The notes under the pieces: model-generated
Seen by the model: the letters and a program-made list of their open reading frames with translations, nothing else
Databases searched by the model: none
Told to the model about the DNA's origin: nothing
In this document: positions 30,020 through 37,960 of the stretch, one piece after another
How the letters are laid out: each line of letters starts with the position of its first letter
Numbering within the stretch: position 1 is the stretch's first letter
DNA from: JBPOHE01 sp052035915
Lineage (GTDB): Bacteria; Pseudomonadota; Gammaproteobacteria; Chromatiales; Chromatiaceae
Direction: 5' to 3'
Assembly: GCA_052035915.1 (NCBI GenBank)
Contig: JBPOHE010000012.1
Coordinates: forward strand, 1 to 48,695
DNA: 48,695 bases
Program-made: the position numbers and the translations under genes

Positions 30020-30343
30020 CTAATCTTCCTCCTCGGGGACATCGAGACCCTTACGGTGGGTTTCGTTGATCTGCTTGAGCAGGACGTAAAAGGGGATTTG
30101 TTCGGCAAACCGGGTGGCCACATCCATGAAGGGCAGATCCTCCCGACCGAAGGCATAGCGGCCTTCGCGCATACTCTGGTAGACCTGCTTGATCCCTTCA
30201 TCCAGGGGTTGCAGAAAAGCGGGGAATTTCTGCAGGTCCTCCAGCTCGAATTCGAGACAATCGCGCAGGTCATCCACCTCGAACACCGCCTGTTTGACCC
30301 AGTCCACATACTCCGCCACGCTTTTGGCCCGTCGCACGCTCAT
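30020..30343 (-). CDS. small conserved protein of unknown function
   Basis: A 107-aa soluble, acidic, mostly helical protein with no signal peptide. It contains MSVRRAKSVAEYVDWVKQAV at the start and ends in EEED. I do not recognise a domain. It lies 3 nt after prmB and 36 nt before hemN on the same strand, so it is likely co-transcribed with both. No catalytic pattern is visible. Confidence 0.7.
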   Translation of the reverse strand: MSVRRAKSVAEYVDWVKQAVFEVDDLRDCLEFELEDLQKFPAFLQPLDEGIKQVYQSMREGRYAFGREDLPFMDVATRFAEQIPFYVLLKQINETHRKGLDVPEEED

Positions 30344-30346
30344 GAC

Positions 30347-31252
30347 TCACCCCAACTCAAATACTGAACGATATTCGTATAATTGCTCGGCGCTCAGCAC
30401 GAATACCCCCTCGCCGCCGCGACTGAACTCCACCCAAACGAAGGGAACCTCTGGATAGCCTTCGACCAGCGCTTGGGCGCTCTCGCCCACCTCCACCACC
30501 AGCAACCCATCTTCGGTCAGATAGTCGCCAGCCTCCCGCAGAATGACCCGTACGGCGTCCAGCCCGTCGGTGCCCGCCGCCAATCCCAGAATCGGTTCAT
30601 GGCGATACTCCGGCGGCAGTCGTTGCATCTGTTCAGCGCTGACATAGGGTGGATTGCTGATGATGAGGTCATACCCCTGGGGCGGGAGATCCTGAAATAG
30701 GTCCGACTTCGACAAACGTATCTGTCCTTCCAGTCCGTAGCGTCCGCGGTTGATCTCCGCCACCGCCAGGGCCGCTGCGGAGATATCGGTGGCGTCGACC
30801 AGGGCCGAGGGAAACTGGAGCGCACAGGCGATGGCGATACAGCCGCTGCCGGTGCAGAGGTCGAGGATTGCCCCGGGCTCCTGGTTGGTCAGCCAGGGCT
30901 GGAAGTGGTTCTCGATCATCTCGGCGATGGGGGAGCGGGGAATGAGGACGTTCTCATCCACATGGAAGCTCAGGCCGGCAAACCAGGCCTCATGGGTGAG
31001 ATAGGGCGACGGCAGACGCTCTTGGATGCGGCGCTCGAAGATGGCCCGCAACCCTTCCTCTTCCTCCGGGGTCACCCGACAATCCAGATACTGGGGGGCC
31101 AGATCCAGGGGTAGATGGAGGCTGTGCAGAACCAGGTAGGCGGCCTCGTCGATGGCGTTGTCAGTGCCATGACCGAAGGCCAAGTGCGCGGCGTTGAAAC
31201 GGCTCGCGCCCCAACGGATGAAGTCTTTGATGGTTTGCAGCGCGGCGGACAA
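30347..31252 (-). CDS. prmB: ribosomal protein L3 N5-glutamine methyltransferase
   Basis: A 301-aa SAM-dependent methyltransferase that modifies a glutamine in ribosomal protein L3. It shows the SAM motif LDLCTGSGCIAI, the catalytic NPPY (about residue 200, in IISNPPYVSAEQM) and the prmB-type N-terminus (ALQTIKDFIRWGASRF, then GHGTDNAIDEAAYLVLH). The segment PYLTHEAWFAGL and the active-site context favour PrmB over PrmC. Confidence 0.93.
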   Translation of the reverse strand: MSAALQTIKDFIRWGASRFNAAHLAFGHGTDNAIDEAAYLVLHSLHLPLDLAPQYLDCRVTPEEEEGLRAIFERRIQERLPSPYLTHEAWFAGLSFHVDENVLIPRSPIAEMIENHFQPWLTNQEPGAILDLCTGSGCIAIACALQFPSALVDATDISAAALAVAEINRGRYGLEGQIRLSKSDLFQDLPPQGYDLIISNPPYVSAEQMQRLPPEYRHEPILGLAAGTDGLDAVRVILREAGDYLTEDGLLVVEVGESAQALVEGYPEVPFVWVEFSRGGEGVFVLSAEQLYEYRSVFELG

Positions 31253-31427
31253 GACGAAACTCCCGGGGTGAGGAATGGTGATGGATCATAGCCGATTTCC
31301 TGTCTCCCACTAAGACAGTGAATACTGCGGGAGTGTGATGGGCGTTTTTCGCCTTTTCACCCCGTCCGAGGTTCCCAATCAGGCGAAAAAGCGCAATCTC
31401 TATACGGCCATGGCGCCAAAAATCGGC

Positions 31428-31494
31428 TATAGTGTAGGGCAGTGTCCGGCGGAGACACTGGTAAAACAATAATCCCCATGGCTTCAGTGCCATG
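31428..31494 (+). promoter_or_regulatory. possible promoter and two hairpins before the cytochrome cluster
   Basis: A -10-like TATAGT lies at 31428-31433 without a good -35. It is followed by two perfect short stems: AGTGTC/GACACT (31441-31459) and CATGGC/GCCATG (31477-31494). These would sit in the 5' leader of the NapC-type gene. The function, if any, is unknown. The rest of the 31253-31551 gap shows nothing clear. Confidence 0.35.
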
Positions 31495-31551
31495 ATTCTG
31501 TTCGCCAAAGCCCATGGCTCACTCGAGCAGTACGCAGCATGAGGGTGGAGA

Positions 31552-32190
31552 ATGGTCGGAAACGCATCGGGCAAACGCCCAATTCTGAAATATATTTTGA
31601 TTTTCGGCGGGATTTTCGCGGCTGGCGCCGTATTCGCCGGTTTGTTCAACATGGGTCTGCATCATACGAACCAACTCGAGTTCTGTACCTCCTGTCATTC
31701 CATGTCGATTCCCTACGAGGAATACAAGAAGTCGGTTCATTACAAAAACAAATCCGGGGTACGGGCGATCTGCTCCGACTGTCATGTCCCCAAGGAGTTC
31801 GGCCCCAAGATGGTCGCCAAGGTCATGGCGTCCAAGGATGTCTATCACGAGATTCTCGGCACCATCAATACCGAGGAAAAATACGAAAAGCTTCGTTGGA
31901 ACATGGCCAATGTCGTCTGGGCCAAGATGAAGGCGACGAATTCGCGCGAGTGTCGTTCCTGTCACGACTTCTCCCAGATGGATGTCAGCGCTCAATCCCG
32001 TAGCGCACGCAGCCAGCACTCCCAAGCGGAAGACAAGGGGAAAACCTGTATCGACTGCCACAAGGGCGTCGCCCACAGCGAACCGGAAGAGCCTGATGAT
32101 GGCACCACGGCAGGCGAGGGGGGTAAGGCCAAGGCCGGAGAAGACAAGGATGGTCAGACGGAAAGCGCTACCAGTAACACTAAAGGCTAA
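31552..32190 (+). CDS. tetraheme c-type cytochrome, NapC/NirT family
   Basis: A 212-aa membrane-anchored cytochrome. One N-terminal helix (about residues 12-33) is followed by four haem sites: CTSCH (45-49), CSDCH (74-78), CRSCH (134-138) and CIDCH (166-170). The fold pattern (SIPYEEYKKSVHY, CHVPKEFGPKM, TCIDCHKGVAH) matches NapC/NirT quinol dehydrogenases. The family passes electrons between the quinone pool and periplasmic partners. A charged glycine/glutamate-rich tail (about 175-212) is unusual. It leads the ankyrin-fccA-fccB genes, so a link between sulfide oxidation and the quinone pool is possible but is inference. Confidence 0.9.
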   Translation: MVGNASGKRPILKYILIFGGIFAAGAVFAGLFNMGLHHTNQLEFCTSCHSMSIPYEEYKKSVHYKNKSGVRAICSDCHVPKEFGPKMVAKVMASKDVYHEILGTINTEEKYEKLRWNMANVVWAKMKATNSRECRSCHDFSQMDVSAQSRSARSQHSQAEDKGKTCIDCHKGVAHSEPEEPDDGTTAGEGGKAKAGEDKDGQTESATSNTKG

Positions 32191-32211
32191 AACGGGGCAG
32201 AAAGACAACCC

Positions 32212-33201
32212 ATGAGCGCGAACAATCGACTTGGCAAACCTGTGGTGAGGTTCATGAAAGGACTCGGCCTGCTCGGCTGTGGGTTGGCCCTCGGGTTCGG
32301 TAGTGGTTTGGGTTGGGCCGGAGATACACCGAAGGAAAAGGAGTTTCGCAACGCGGCGACGGTTGGCGATAGCCTGATCATCGTTCGCTTGCTCGACGAA
32401 GGCATGGACGTGGACTCGGCCAACCAGTTCGGCAAGACCGCGCTCATGTCCGCCATCGAAACCGGAAACATAGATACCGTCGCCCTCTTGCTCAATCGGG
32501 GGGCCAATGTCAACGCCCGCATGCGCGACGGTTGCACCCCCCTCACCTTCGCGGCGGAAAATGGGCACATTGCCTTGACCGCCCTGTTGCTGGAACGCCG
32601 GGCCAGTCTCCATGATCGCACCCGACAGGGTTGGGATGCCCTCATGATCGCCTCGCGTTACGGCATCTACGATATGGTCGATCAGTTGCTGTTCAAGGGC
32701 GCCGATCCCAAGGCCTCCGATAAGGAAGGCAAGACGGCCTTGATCCAGGCGGCGGAAAAAGGGCATCCCCAGGTTGTCCGCCTGCTGATAGATCATGGCG
32801 CCGAGATCAACAGCCGCGACAAACAGGGAATGACGGCCCTGGCCCTGGCCGCTTATCTGAATCGGATCGAAGTGGCCAGGTTGCTTTTGGACAAAGGAGC
32901 CAACGTCAACGCCGTGGATAACGAAGGGGCCTCGGTGCTTCTTCAGGCCGCCAGCAAGGGAAACCTGGAACTCGTCAAACTGTTGGCCGAGCGCGGAGCC
33001 AATGTCAATCTGGCGGATAAGAACGGCGTTACACCCCTCATGGAAGCCGTATCCGCGCAAAAACCCGATTTGGTCGATCTCATGCTACACCTGGGAGCTG
33101 ATCCAAAGCTCAAGGACCGTGACGGCAGAACAGCCTGGGATATCGCCAAGAAGAAAGAAAACGCCAAGGTTACCGAACTCCTCAGTGCCGTGATGCGCTA
33201 G
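32212..33201 (+). CDS. exported ankyrin-repeat protein
   Basis: A 329-aa protein with an apparent signal peptide (about residues 1-36, ending SGLGWAGD). About eight ankyrin repeats follow over residues 42-325, with lines such as GKTALMSAIETGNIDTVALL, GANVNAR and GVTPLMEAVSAQKPDL. Ankyrin repeats bind other proteins and have no catalysis. It starts 21 nt after the tetraheme cytochrome gene and lies before fccA. A periplasmic scaffold or assembly role for the neighbouring cytochromes is a guess from position only. Confidence 0.88.
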   Translation: MSANNRLGKPVVRFMKGLGLLGCGLALGFGSGLGWAGDTPKEKEFRNAATVGDSLIIVRLLDEGMDVDSANQFGKTALMSAIETGNIDTVALLLNRGANVNARMRDGCTPLTFAAENGHIALTALLLERRASLHDRTRQGWDALMIASRYGIYDMVDQLLFKGADPKASDKEGKTALIQAAEKGHPQVVRLLIDHGAEINSRDKQGMTALALAAYLNRIEVARLLLDKGANVNAVDNEGASVLLQAASKGNLELVKLLAERGANVNLADKNGVTPLMEAVSAQKPDLVDLMLHLGADPKLKDRDGRTAWDIAKKKENAKVTELLSAVMR

Positions 33202-33333
33202 CTCGATCAGGACGATGACCGCATCACTGGCTTGTCGAGGGTTTTGTCATCTTGTGCCTTCACCAAACCCAGGCGCGGCGCGTACCTGCGCCGATCCGCT
33301 ACAGGGTACTTTGTAACAATCAGGAGGTCAGAG

Positions 33334-33930
33334 GTGTATAACAAGCTCTATCCCACCCTACTTACAGCCTGTCTGGGATTCGCGGCATCGACAGCGGCCT
33401 TGGCCGAGGGCGGTCCCAGCGCGACCATGCTGGCGAATAATTGCACCGGCTGTCATGGCACCGATGGTGTCAGCACCGGTCCGGCGATACCCAGTATCGC
33501 CGGACTGTCGAAACAATATTTCACCGATCTGATGAAGGCCTATAAGGAAGGCAAGGCCTATTCGACCATCATGACCCGTATCGCCAAGGGATATTCGGAA
33601 GACGATTTCAAGGCCATGGCGGAATATTACTATGCCAAGCCCTTCGTCAAGGCCAAGCAGACGGCTGATGCCAAACTCGCAAAAGATGGCAAAAAGCTGC
33701 ACGACAAGTATTGCGAGAAATGTCATGCCGAAGGCGGCACCTCCCGCGATGACGATTCCGGCATCCTGGGCGGCCAGTGGGCGCCTTACCTGAAATGGAC
33801 CATGGCCGATTTCAAGGATGGCCGTCGGGAAGCGCCGAAAAAGATGCAGAACAAGGTCGAAGAGATGCTCCAGAAAGAGGGTGACGCTGGCATCGACGCC
33901 TTGATCGCCTTCTACGCCAGCCAGAAATAA
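33334..33930 (+). CDS. fccA: sulfide dehydrogenase diheme cytochrome subunit FccA
   Basis: A 198-aa periplasmic diheme cytochrome of the c4 type, the electron-accepting subunit of flavocytochrome c sulfide dehydrogenase. A signal peptide (about 1-24, ending STAALA) precedes haem sites CTGCH (37-41) and CEKCH (127-131). I chose GTG 33334 because AGGAGGT lies 6 nt upstream and the signal peptide begins at once; the longer frame from 33232 has no such site. It precedes fccB by 17 nt. Confidence 0.93.
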   Translation: MYNKLYPTLLTACLGFAASTAALAEGGPSATMLANNCTGCHGTDGVSTGPAIPSIAGLSKQYFTDLMKAYKEGKAYSTIMTRIAKGYSEDDFKAMAEYYYAKPFVKAKQTADAKLAKDGKKLHDKYCEKCHAEGGTSRDDDSGILGGQWAPYLKWTMADFKDGRREAPKKMQNKVEEMLQKEGDAGIDALIAFYASQK

Positions 33931-33947
33931 TCGGGAGGACGGACGCC

Positions 33948-35222
33948 ATGAGTTTTACACGTAGAGGTTTCTTGACCACCGCTGGTGCCGTGACCGCGGT
34001 CGGTATGTTCGGCTTCCCCTATATCGCCCTGGGTGCCGGGAAAAAGGTCGTCGTCGTCGGCGGTGGTACCGGCGGCGCCACGGCGGCCAAGTACATCAAG
34101 ATGATGGATGCGAGTATCGATGTGACCATCATCGAGGCCAACAAGGAATACTACACCTGTTATATGAGTAACGAAGTCCTGGCCGGCGACCGTAAGCTCG
34201 ACTCACTGAAGTTCGGTTATACGGGCATCGCCAAGCGGGGGGTCAATGTCGTCAACGACATGGTGACCGCCATCGACACCGAGAAAAAGATGGTGAAAAC
34301 CGCCGGTGGCAAGGAATTCGCCTATGATCGCTGCATCGTGGCCCCCGGCGTCGACTTCAAGTGGGACGCCATCAAGGGCTATGACGAGAAGGCCGCCGAG
34401 ACCTTCCCCCATGCCTGGAAGGCGGGTCCCCAGACGGCCCTGCTGCGCAAGCAACTGGAGTCCATGGCGGACGGTGGCGTGGTCATCATTTCCGCCCCGG
34501 GAAATCCCTACCGTTGCCCGCCCGGCCCTTACGAGCGCGCCAGTCAGATCGCCCACTATCTGAAGCAGCACAAACCCAAGTCGAAGATCCTCATCCTCGA
34601 CGCCAAGGACAAATTCGCCAAGGAGGGTCTGTTCAAGCAGGCCTGGGAAAAACTCTATCCCGGCATGATCGAATGGCGCCCGGGTCCGGACAATGGTGTG
34701 CTTGAGGTCAAGGCGGGTGAGAAATCGGTTGTCACCAACTTCGACACCATCAAGGGGGACGTGATCAACATCATCCCACCCCAAAAGGCCGGGAAGATCG
34801 CCCAGGAGGCCGGCCTAGCCAATGATAAAGGTTGGTGCCCGATCAACCCCAAGACCTTCGAGTCCACGCTCAAGGCCGGGGTGCATGTCATCGGCGATGC
34901 CTGCATTGCTGGCGATATGCCGAAATCCGCCTATGCCGCCAGCAGCCAGGGCAAGGTGTGCGCCGCCGCCGTGCTGGATCTGCTCAGTGGCAAGGAGCCG
35001 GGGGTGCCTTCCTACCTGAACACCTGCTACTCCATCGCCGGCCATGACTACGCCTTCTCGGTAGCCGGGGTGTACAAGATGAGCGCCGATGGCAAATCCA
35101 TCGTCTCGGTCGAGGGTTCAGGCGGCCTGACCCCCAAGGATGCCTCCGTGGAGCAGCTCAAGCGAGAAGTGCAATACGCCTATAGCTGGTTCAACAACAT
35201 CACCCAAGACATCTTCGGCTAA
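33948..35222 (+). CDS. fccB: sulfide dehydrogenase flavoprotein subunit FccB
   Basis: A 424-aa FAD protein that oxidises sulfide in the periplasm and passes electrons to FccA. A Tat-type signal (RRGFLTT) ends near Ala29. VVVVGGGTGGATAAKYI is the FAD-binding motif. Cys71 in YYTCYMSNEV corresponds to mature Cys42, the covalent FAD site known in Allochromatium vinosum. The redox cysteines are Cys190 (PYRCPPGPYERA) and Cys360 (YLNTCYSIAG). GDVINIIPPQKAGKIAQ and HVIGDACIA complete the family pattern. A GGGAGG site precedes the ATG. The gene ends just before a strong terminator. Confidence 0.97.
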   Translation: MSFTRRGFLTTAGAVTAVGMFGFPYIALGAGKKVVVVGGGTGGATAAKYIKMMDASIDVTIIEANKEYYTCYMSNEVLAGDRKLDSLKFGYTGIAKRGVNVVNDMVTAIDTEKKMVKTAGGKEFAYDRCIVAPGVDFKWDAIKGYDEKAAETFPHAWKAGPQTALLRKQLESMADGGVVIISAPGNPYRCPPGPYERASQIAHYLKQHKPKSKILILDAKDKFAKEGLFKQAWEKLYPGMIEWRPGPDNGVLEVKAGEKSVVTNFDTIKGDVINIIPPQKAGKIAQEAGLANDKGWCPINPKTFESTLKAGVHVIGDACIAGDMPKSAYAASSQGKVCAAAVLDLLSGKEPGVPSYLNTCYSIAGHDYAFSVAGVYKMSADGKSIVSVEGSGGLTPKDASVEQLKREVQYAYSWFNNITQDIFG

Positions 35223-35237
35223 GGTCGGTCACAGTCA

Positions 35238-35267
35238 TAAAAAAAGCGGGCCTAGCCCGCTTTTTTT
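35238..35267. terminator. bidirectional Rho-independent terminator
   Basis: A perfect 7-bp stem, AGCGGGC (35245-35251) / GCCCGCT (35255-35261), has a 3-nt loop. It is preceded by a run of A and followed by a run of T, so it can work on both strands. It sits between the convergent fccB and diheme cytochrome genes. Confidence 0.92.
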
Positions 35268-35287
35268 AGGCTCTCTCGCCGCGACCC

Positions 35288-36016
35288 TTATCGACCAGGT
35301 GGTCGCACGAACGCCGGAAAATCCGGGTTGACCCAACCCGGCTGGGCGAGCTTCTCCGCAGGTGGTGGCAGCCGGGAGACATAATCCAGCACCGCCATCT
35401 CATCCTTGGGGGAGAATCCCTGAATCTGCTTGACCATTTTGGGATCGGAGTTCCGCCGTTTGCCGATGCGGATCCAATCGAATTCCCGCACCAGATAGCC
35501 GAAATGCTGGCCCTGGATCAGAGGCACATGGTTCTCCGCATCGCCCTGCCCCCGATCGCCATGGCACTCGGCACAATTGTCCTCGTAGAGCTTTTTGCCA
35601 TGTTCCAGGTCCACCCCGGGACCCTTGGTGTTGTCCGGATTCATGGGCAGACGGGCGATGTAGGCGGCCACATCGGCGATGTTCTGCAACCCGCCCAGGG
35701 TGCTGGGGATAGCGAAGGGGAACATGATGGGATTGTCCCGATTGCGTCCCCGGATATCCGCCAACTGTTTGATGATTACCGAGGGCAACTGCCCGGAGAT
35801 CTGGGGATACGCCCCATCCGCTGTTCCCCAACCTTCAGGCATGTGACACACAGCGCAGGTTCCATAGACCTGACGCCCATTGTCGATATTGGGTTGCAGA
35901 TGCAAAGCGCGTTCGACCTCCGCCGCCGCTTTGGCGGAATCTTCGGCCAGGGCCGGTAGAGCGGCAACCGCGACCATACCGGCAAGACCCATCAGACCTT
36001 TCTGTATTGTTCTCAC
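35288..36016 (-). CDS. periplasmic diheme cytochrome c
   Basis: A 242-aa exported cytochrome. The signal peptide (about 1-24, AVAALPALA) is followed by haem sites CAVCH (54-58) and CAECH (148-152), each in its own c-type domain, as in cytochrome c4-like proteins. The start is GTG 36016 with AGGAG 7 nt upstream. It converges on fccB and shares the terminator between them. It could accept electrons from FccAB or another periplasmic donor, but the sequence does not show its partner. Confidence 0.88.
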   Translation of the reverse strand: MRTIQKGLMGLAGMVAVAALPALAEDSAKAAAEVERALHLQPNIDNGRQVYGTCAVCHMPEGWGTADGAYPQISGQLPSVIIKQLADIRGRNRDNPIMFPFAIPSTLGGLQNIADVAAYIARLPMNPDNTKGPGVDLEHGKKLYEDNCAECHGDRGQGDAENHVPLIQGQHFGYLVREFDWIRIGKRRNSDPKMVKQIQGFSPKDEMAVLDYVSRLPPPAEKLAQPGWVNPDFPAFVRPPGR

Positions 36017-36183
36017 ACCTTTCTCCTAGCGAAGGCGCCCAACCGGCTGGCACCGGTTCAAGAGGGCGAACCCATGGCTCAAAACCGCGTTACTCTAGCC
36101 CGATTTTTTATTCAATTCCATGGGCCTGGAGACCTGGGCTCGCGCCCCGCCGATTCTCTGTAGAAGGCGTTTTCTACTCACCT

Positions 36184-36309
36184 GCGATTCGGGCCTGGGC
36201 TGTTTTACCTAGTTTTTCGTTCTCAAATTAAGAACAATACCCATAAAATTGACAAATTGTTCTCCTTATGAGAACGAAAAATAGCCATTTCCAGTCCAGG
36301 CCCGGAGCC
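36184..36309 (+). repeat. dispersed palindromic element, copy C (about 126 bp)
   Basis: The right end GCCCGGAGCC (to 36309) and the right arm match copy B closely, including AGCCATTT and CGCCGAGCG beyond the end. The left end is degenerate (GATTCGGGC). Inner palindromes are GTTCTC-N5-AAGAAC at 36219-36235 and GTTCTC-N5-GAGAAC at 36259-36275, with starts 40 bp apart. It occupies the otherwise gene-free interval 36017-36476, upstream of the diheme cytochrome gene. Confidence 0.72.
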
Positions 36310-36476
36310 GCCGAGCGCTTGGGCCAGTTTCTGCTTGGTCTTTCCCTTCATCGGCGGATTCGGGATCGGCGCCCGAGTCAGACCCGTCTATACGATTATC
36401 TCGATCCATTCGGGTAACGGCGGCATGGAGCAAGCCGTCCCCCGCGGATTCGAGGCCATGATTCCGCGGTCATCCC

Positions 36477-37496
36477 TCAGAACAGATATCGACTGGCTTC
36501 CGTGAGCAGATCCGGGCGTGGCAGCAATTCGGCGGTGGGATAACTGACCAGGAACAGGGTGGCGCTCCTTCCGAGGATGGAATGTATCTCATCGAGTTCA
36601 AGCTCGGGCGCGGTGAATGAGGCCTGATCGCGCTTGATGCCGCTCCGATCCATAATGACCTTGATTCGACTCCCCCATAGCTGTTTTTCAGCCGTATTCA
36701 GGGTCTCGGTCAGGGTGTCGAGCCGACCGGTGAGAGAGATCTCATCTTCCACCAGGGTGTTCAACTCCTGCTCGATGGCCGCCAGATGCCGTTCCAATCC
36801 GGCGGCGTCCAGGGGCTCCTCGGTGGCGTCATCATCCAGCCCCCATCGTCCTGCCCGGAGCGCCCTCAGCTTTCGTTGCAGCAGATAGTGTTGCTGTTTC
36901 AATTCGGCATGTTCCTGGTCGGCGGCGACCAGGCGATGCAGGGCGATTTCGAGCAGGCTGTCGAAGGCCCGACGCTTGAGTTCACGGCGGGTCTTCGCCT
37001 CGCTGCCGCTGGGGTCGACCAGCCGATGTCCGGAGAAATTCACCATCACCTGGGCCACATCCCGCCGCAACATCTCACCCTGCATCTCCATGCCAAGCAC
37101 TCGCTTGTCGCTCCGCTCCATGACCAAGAGGGCATAAAAGCGATCCGGAACCAGCTCCCCGGCGGCATCGAGATAGTCGCGCAACTGGCTATCGAAACTG
37201 AAACACTGTTGCAGTCGCTCTTTCGAGGCGAAAAAGGCCGTGAGTTCGGGATCTTCGCCGTAGCGCTCCGGGTCTGCCTCCCGGGCCGGCGGCAAGGCCT
37301 CGACCATGGCCACGACATGGTCTATGGCATGGATGACGGCAGGACGAAGGGTTCTTTCATAGCCACTGACGGCCCGAATCCTGGGATCCGTGGCCTCCAG
37401 GGCACGTTCGATCGCCTTTTCAATGAGGACATCGGGATAGACCGACTCCTCGGCATGGGACTCGAGGCCGAAGAAGGAACGAAATAGCTCGAACAT
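36477..37496 (-). CDS. unknown protein with central coiled coil
   Basis: A 339-aa soluble protein with no signal peptide or membrane helix. Residues about 175-280 are charged and helical with heptad-like leucines (HAELKQQHYLLQRKLRAL, then LERHLAAIEQELNTLVEDEI), suggesting a coiled coil. The N-terminal third contains DPERYGEDPELTAFFASK and the C-terminus is compact. I do not recognise a family. It is monocistronic, with an unassigned 460-bp gap holding copy C downstream and the opgG region upstream in divergent orientation. Confidence 0.75.
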   Translation of the reverse strand: MFELFRSFFGLESHAEESVYPDVLIEKAIERALEATDPRIRAVSGYERTLRPAVIHAIDHVVAMVEALPPAREADPERYGEDPELTAFFASKERLQQCFSFDSQLRDYLDAAGELVPDRFYALLVMERSDKRVLGMEMQGEMLRRDVAQVMVNFSGHRLVDPSGSEAKTRRELKRRAFDSLLEIALHRLVAADQEHAELKQQHYLLQRKLRALRAGRWGLDDDATEEPLDAAGLERHLAAIEQELNTLVEDEISLTGRLDTLTETLNTAEKQLWGSRIKVIMDRSGIKRDQASFTAPELELDEIHSILGRSATLFLVSYPTAELLPRPDLLTEASRYLF

Positions 37497-37960
37497 GAAG
37501 CCACCCCTGATATTTAAAAGTTGTCATGGCCCCCGGAACACCCATCAGGCCGGGCGTTTTCCGAGGGGGAGAAAGGAAATTGGCTGTCTACTCGATTTCC
37601 TATCAACGCCTGGGTCGGCACCCTCCTGCCGGCGGAATAATGATGAACTTTCCCGCCTGAGGTCGTTCAAATGGCCCATTATGCCTGCCCAAGCGGACGG
37701 CACCCCGCCGATTGATATCCATCATGGCCCAACCAGGTCCGGCCGAATAGGGATCTTCCACCCTGGGTAGAGTGGGACAAGGGGCCGTCTGCGGATTGAA
37801 AAATCGCGCGGCTGTATTGGTGAAACCAAGATGCCGTAGAATAGGCCGTTTATTTGAATTGCCTTGGTTGTCCGCCGTGGGGCGGTTGTGCCGGCCAAGC
37901 TTTCAGCAGATGTCGAACCTCTCTTCGATTATGTCATTCAACCGGAATACGGGGTCATCC

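Noticed and set aside
31519..33060. 513-codon open frame on - across the tetraheme cytochrome and ankyrin genes
   Set aside because: The + strand carries CxxCH motifs and ankyrin repeats; the antisense frame follows from codon bias.
33232..33333. Longer N-terminus for FccA starting at 33232
   Set aside because: No ribosome site and it would put 34 residues before the signal peptide; GTG 33334 has an excellent AGGAGGT.
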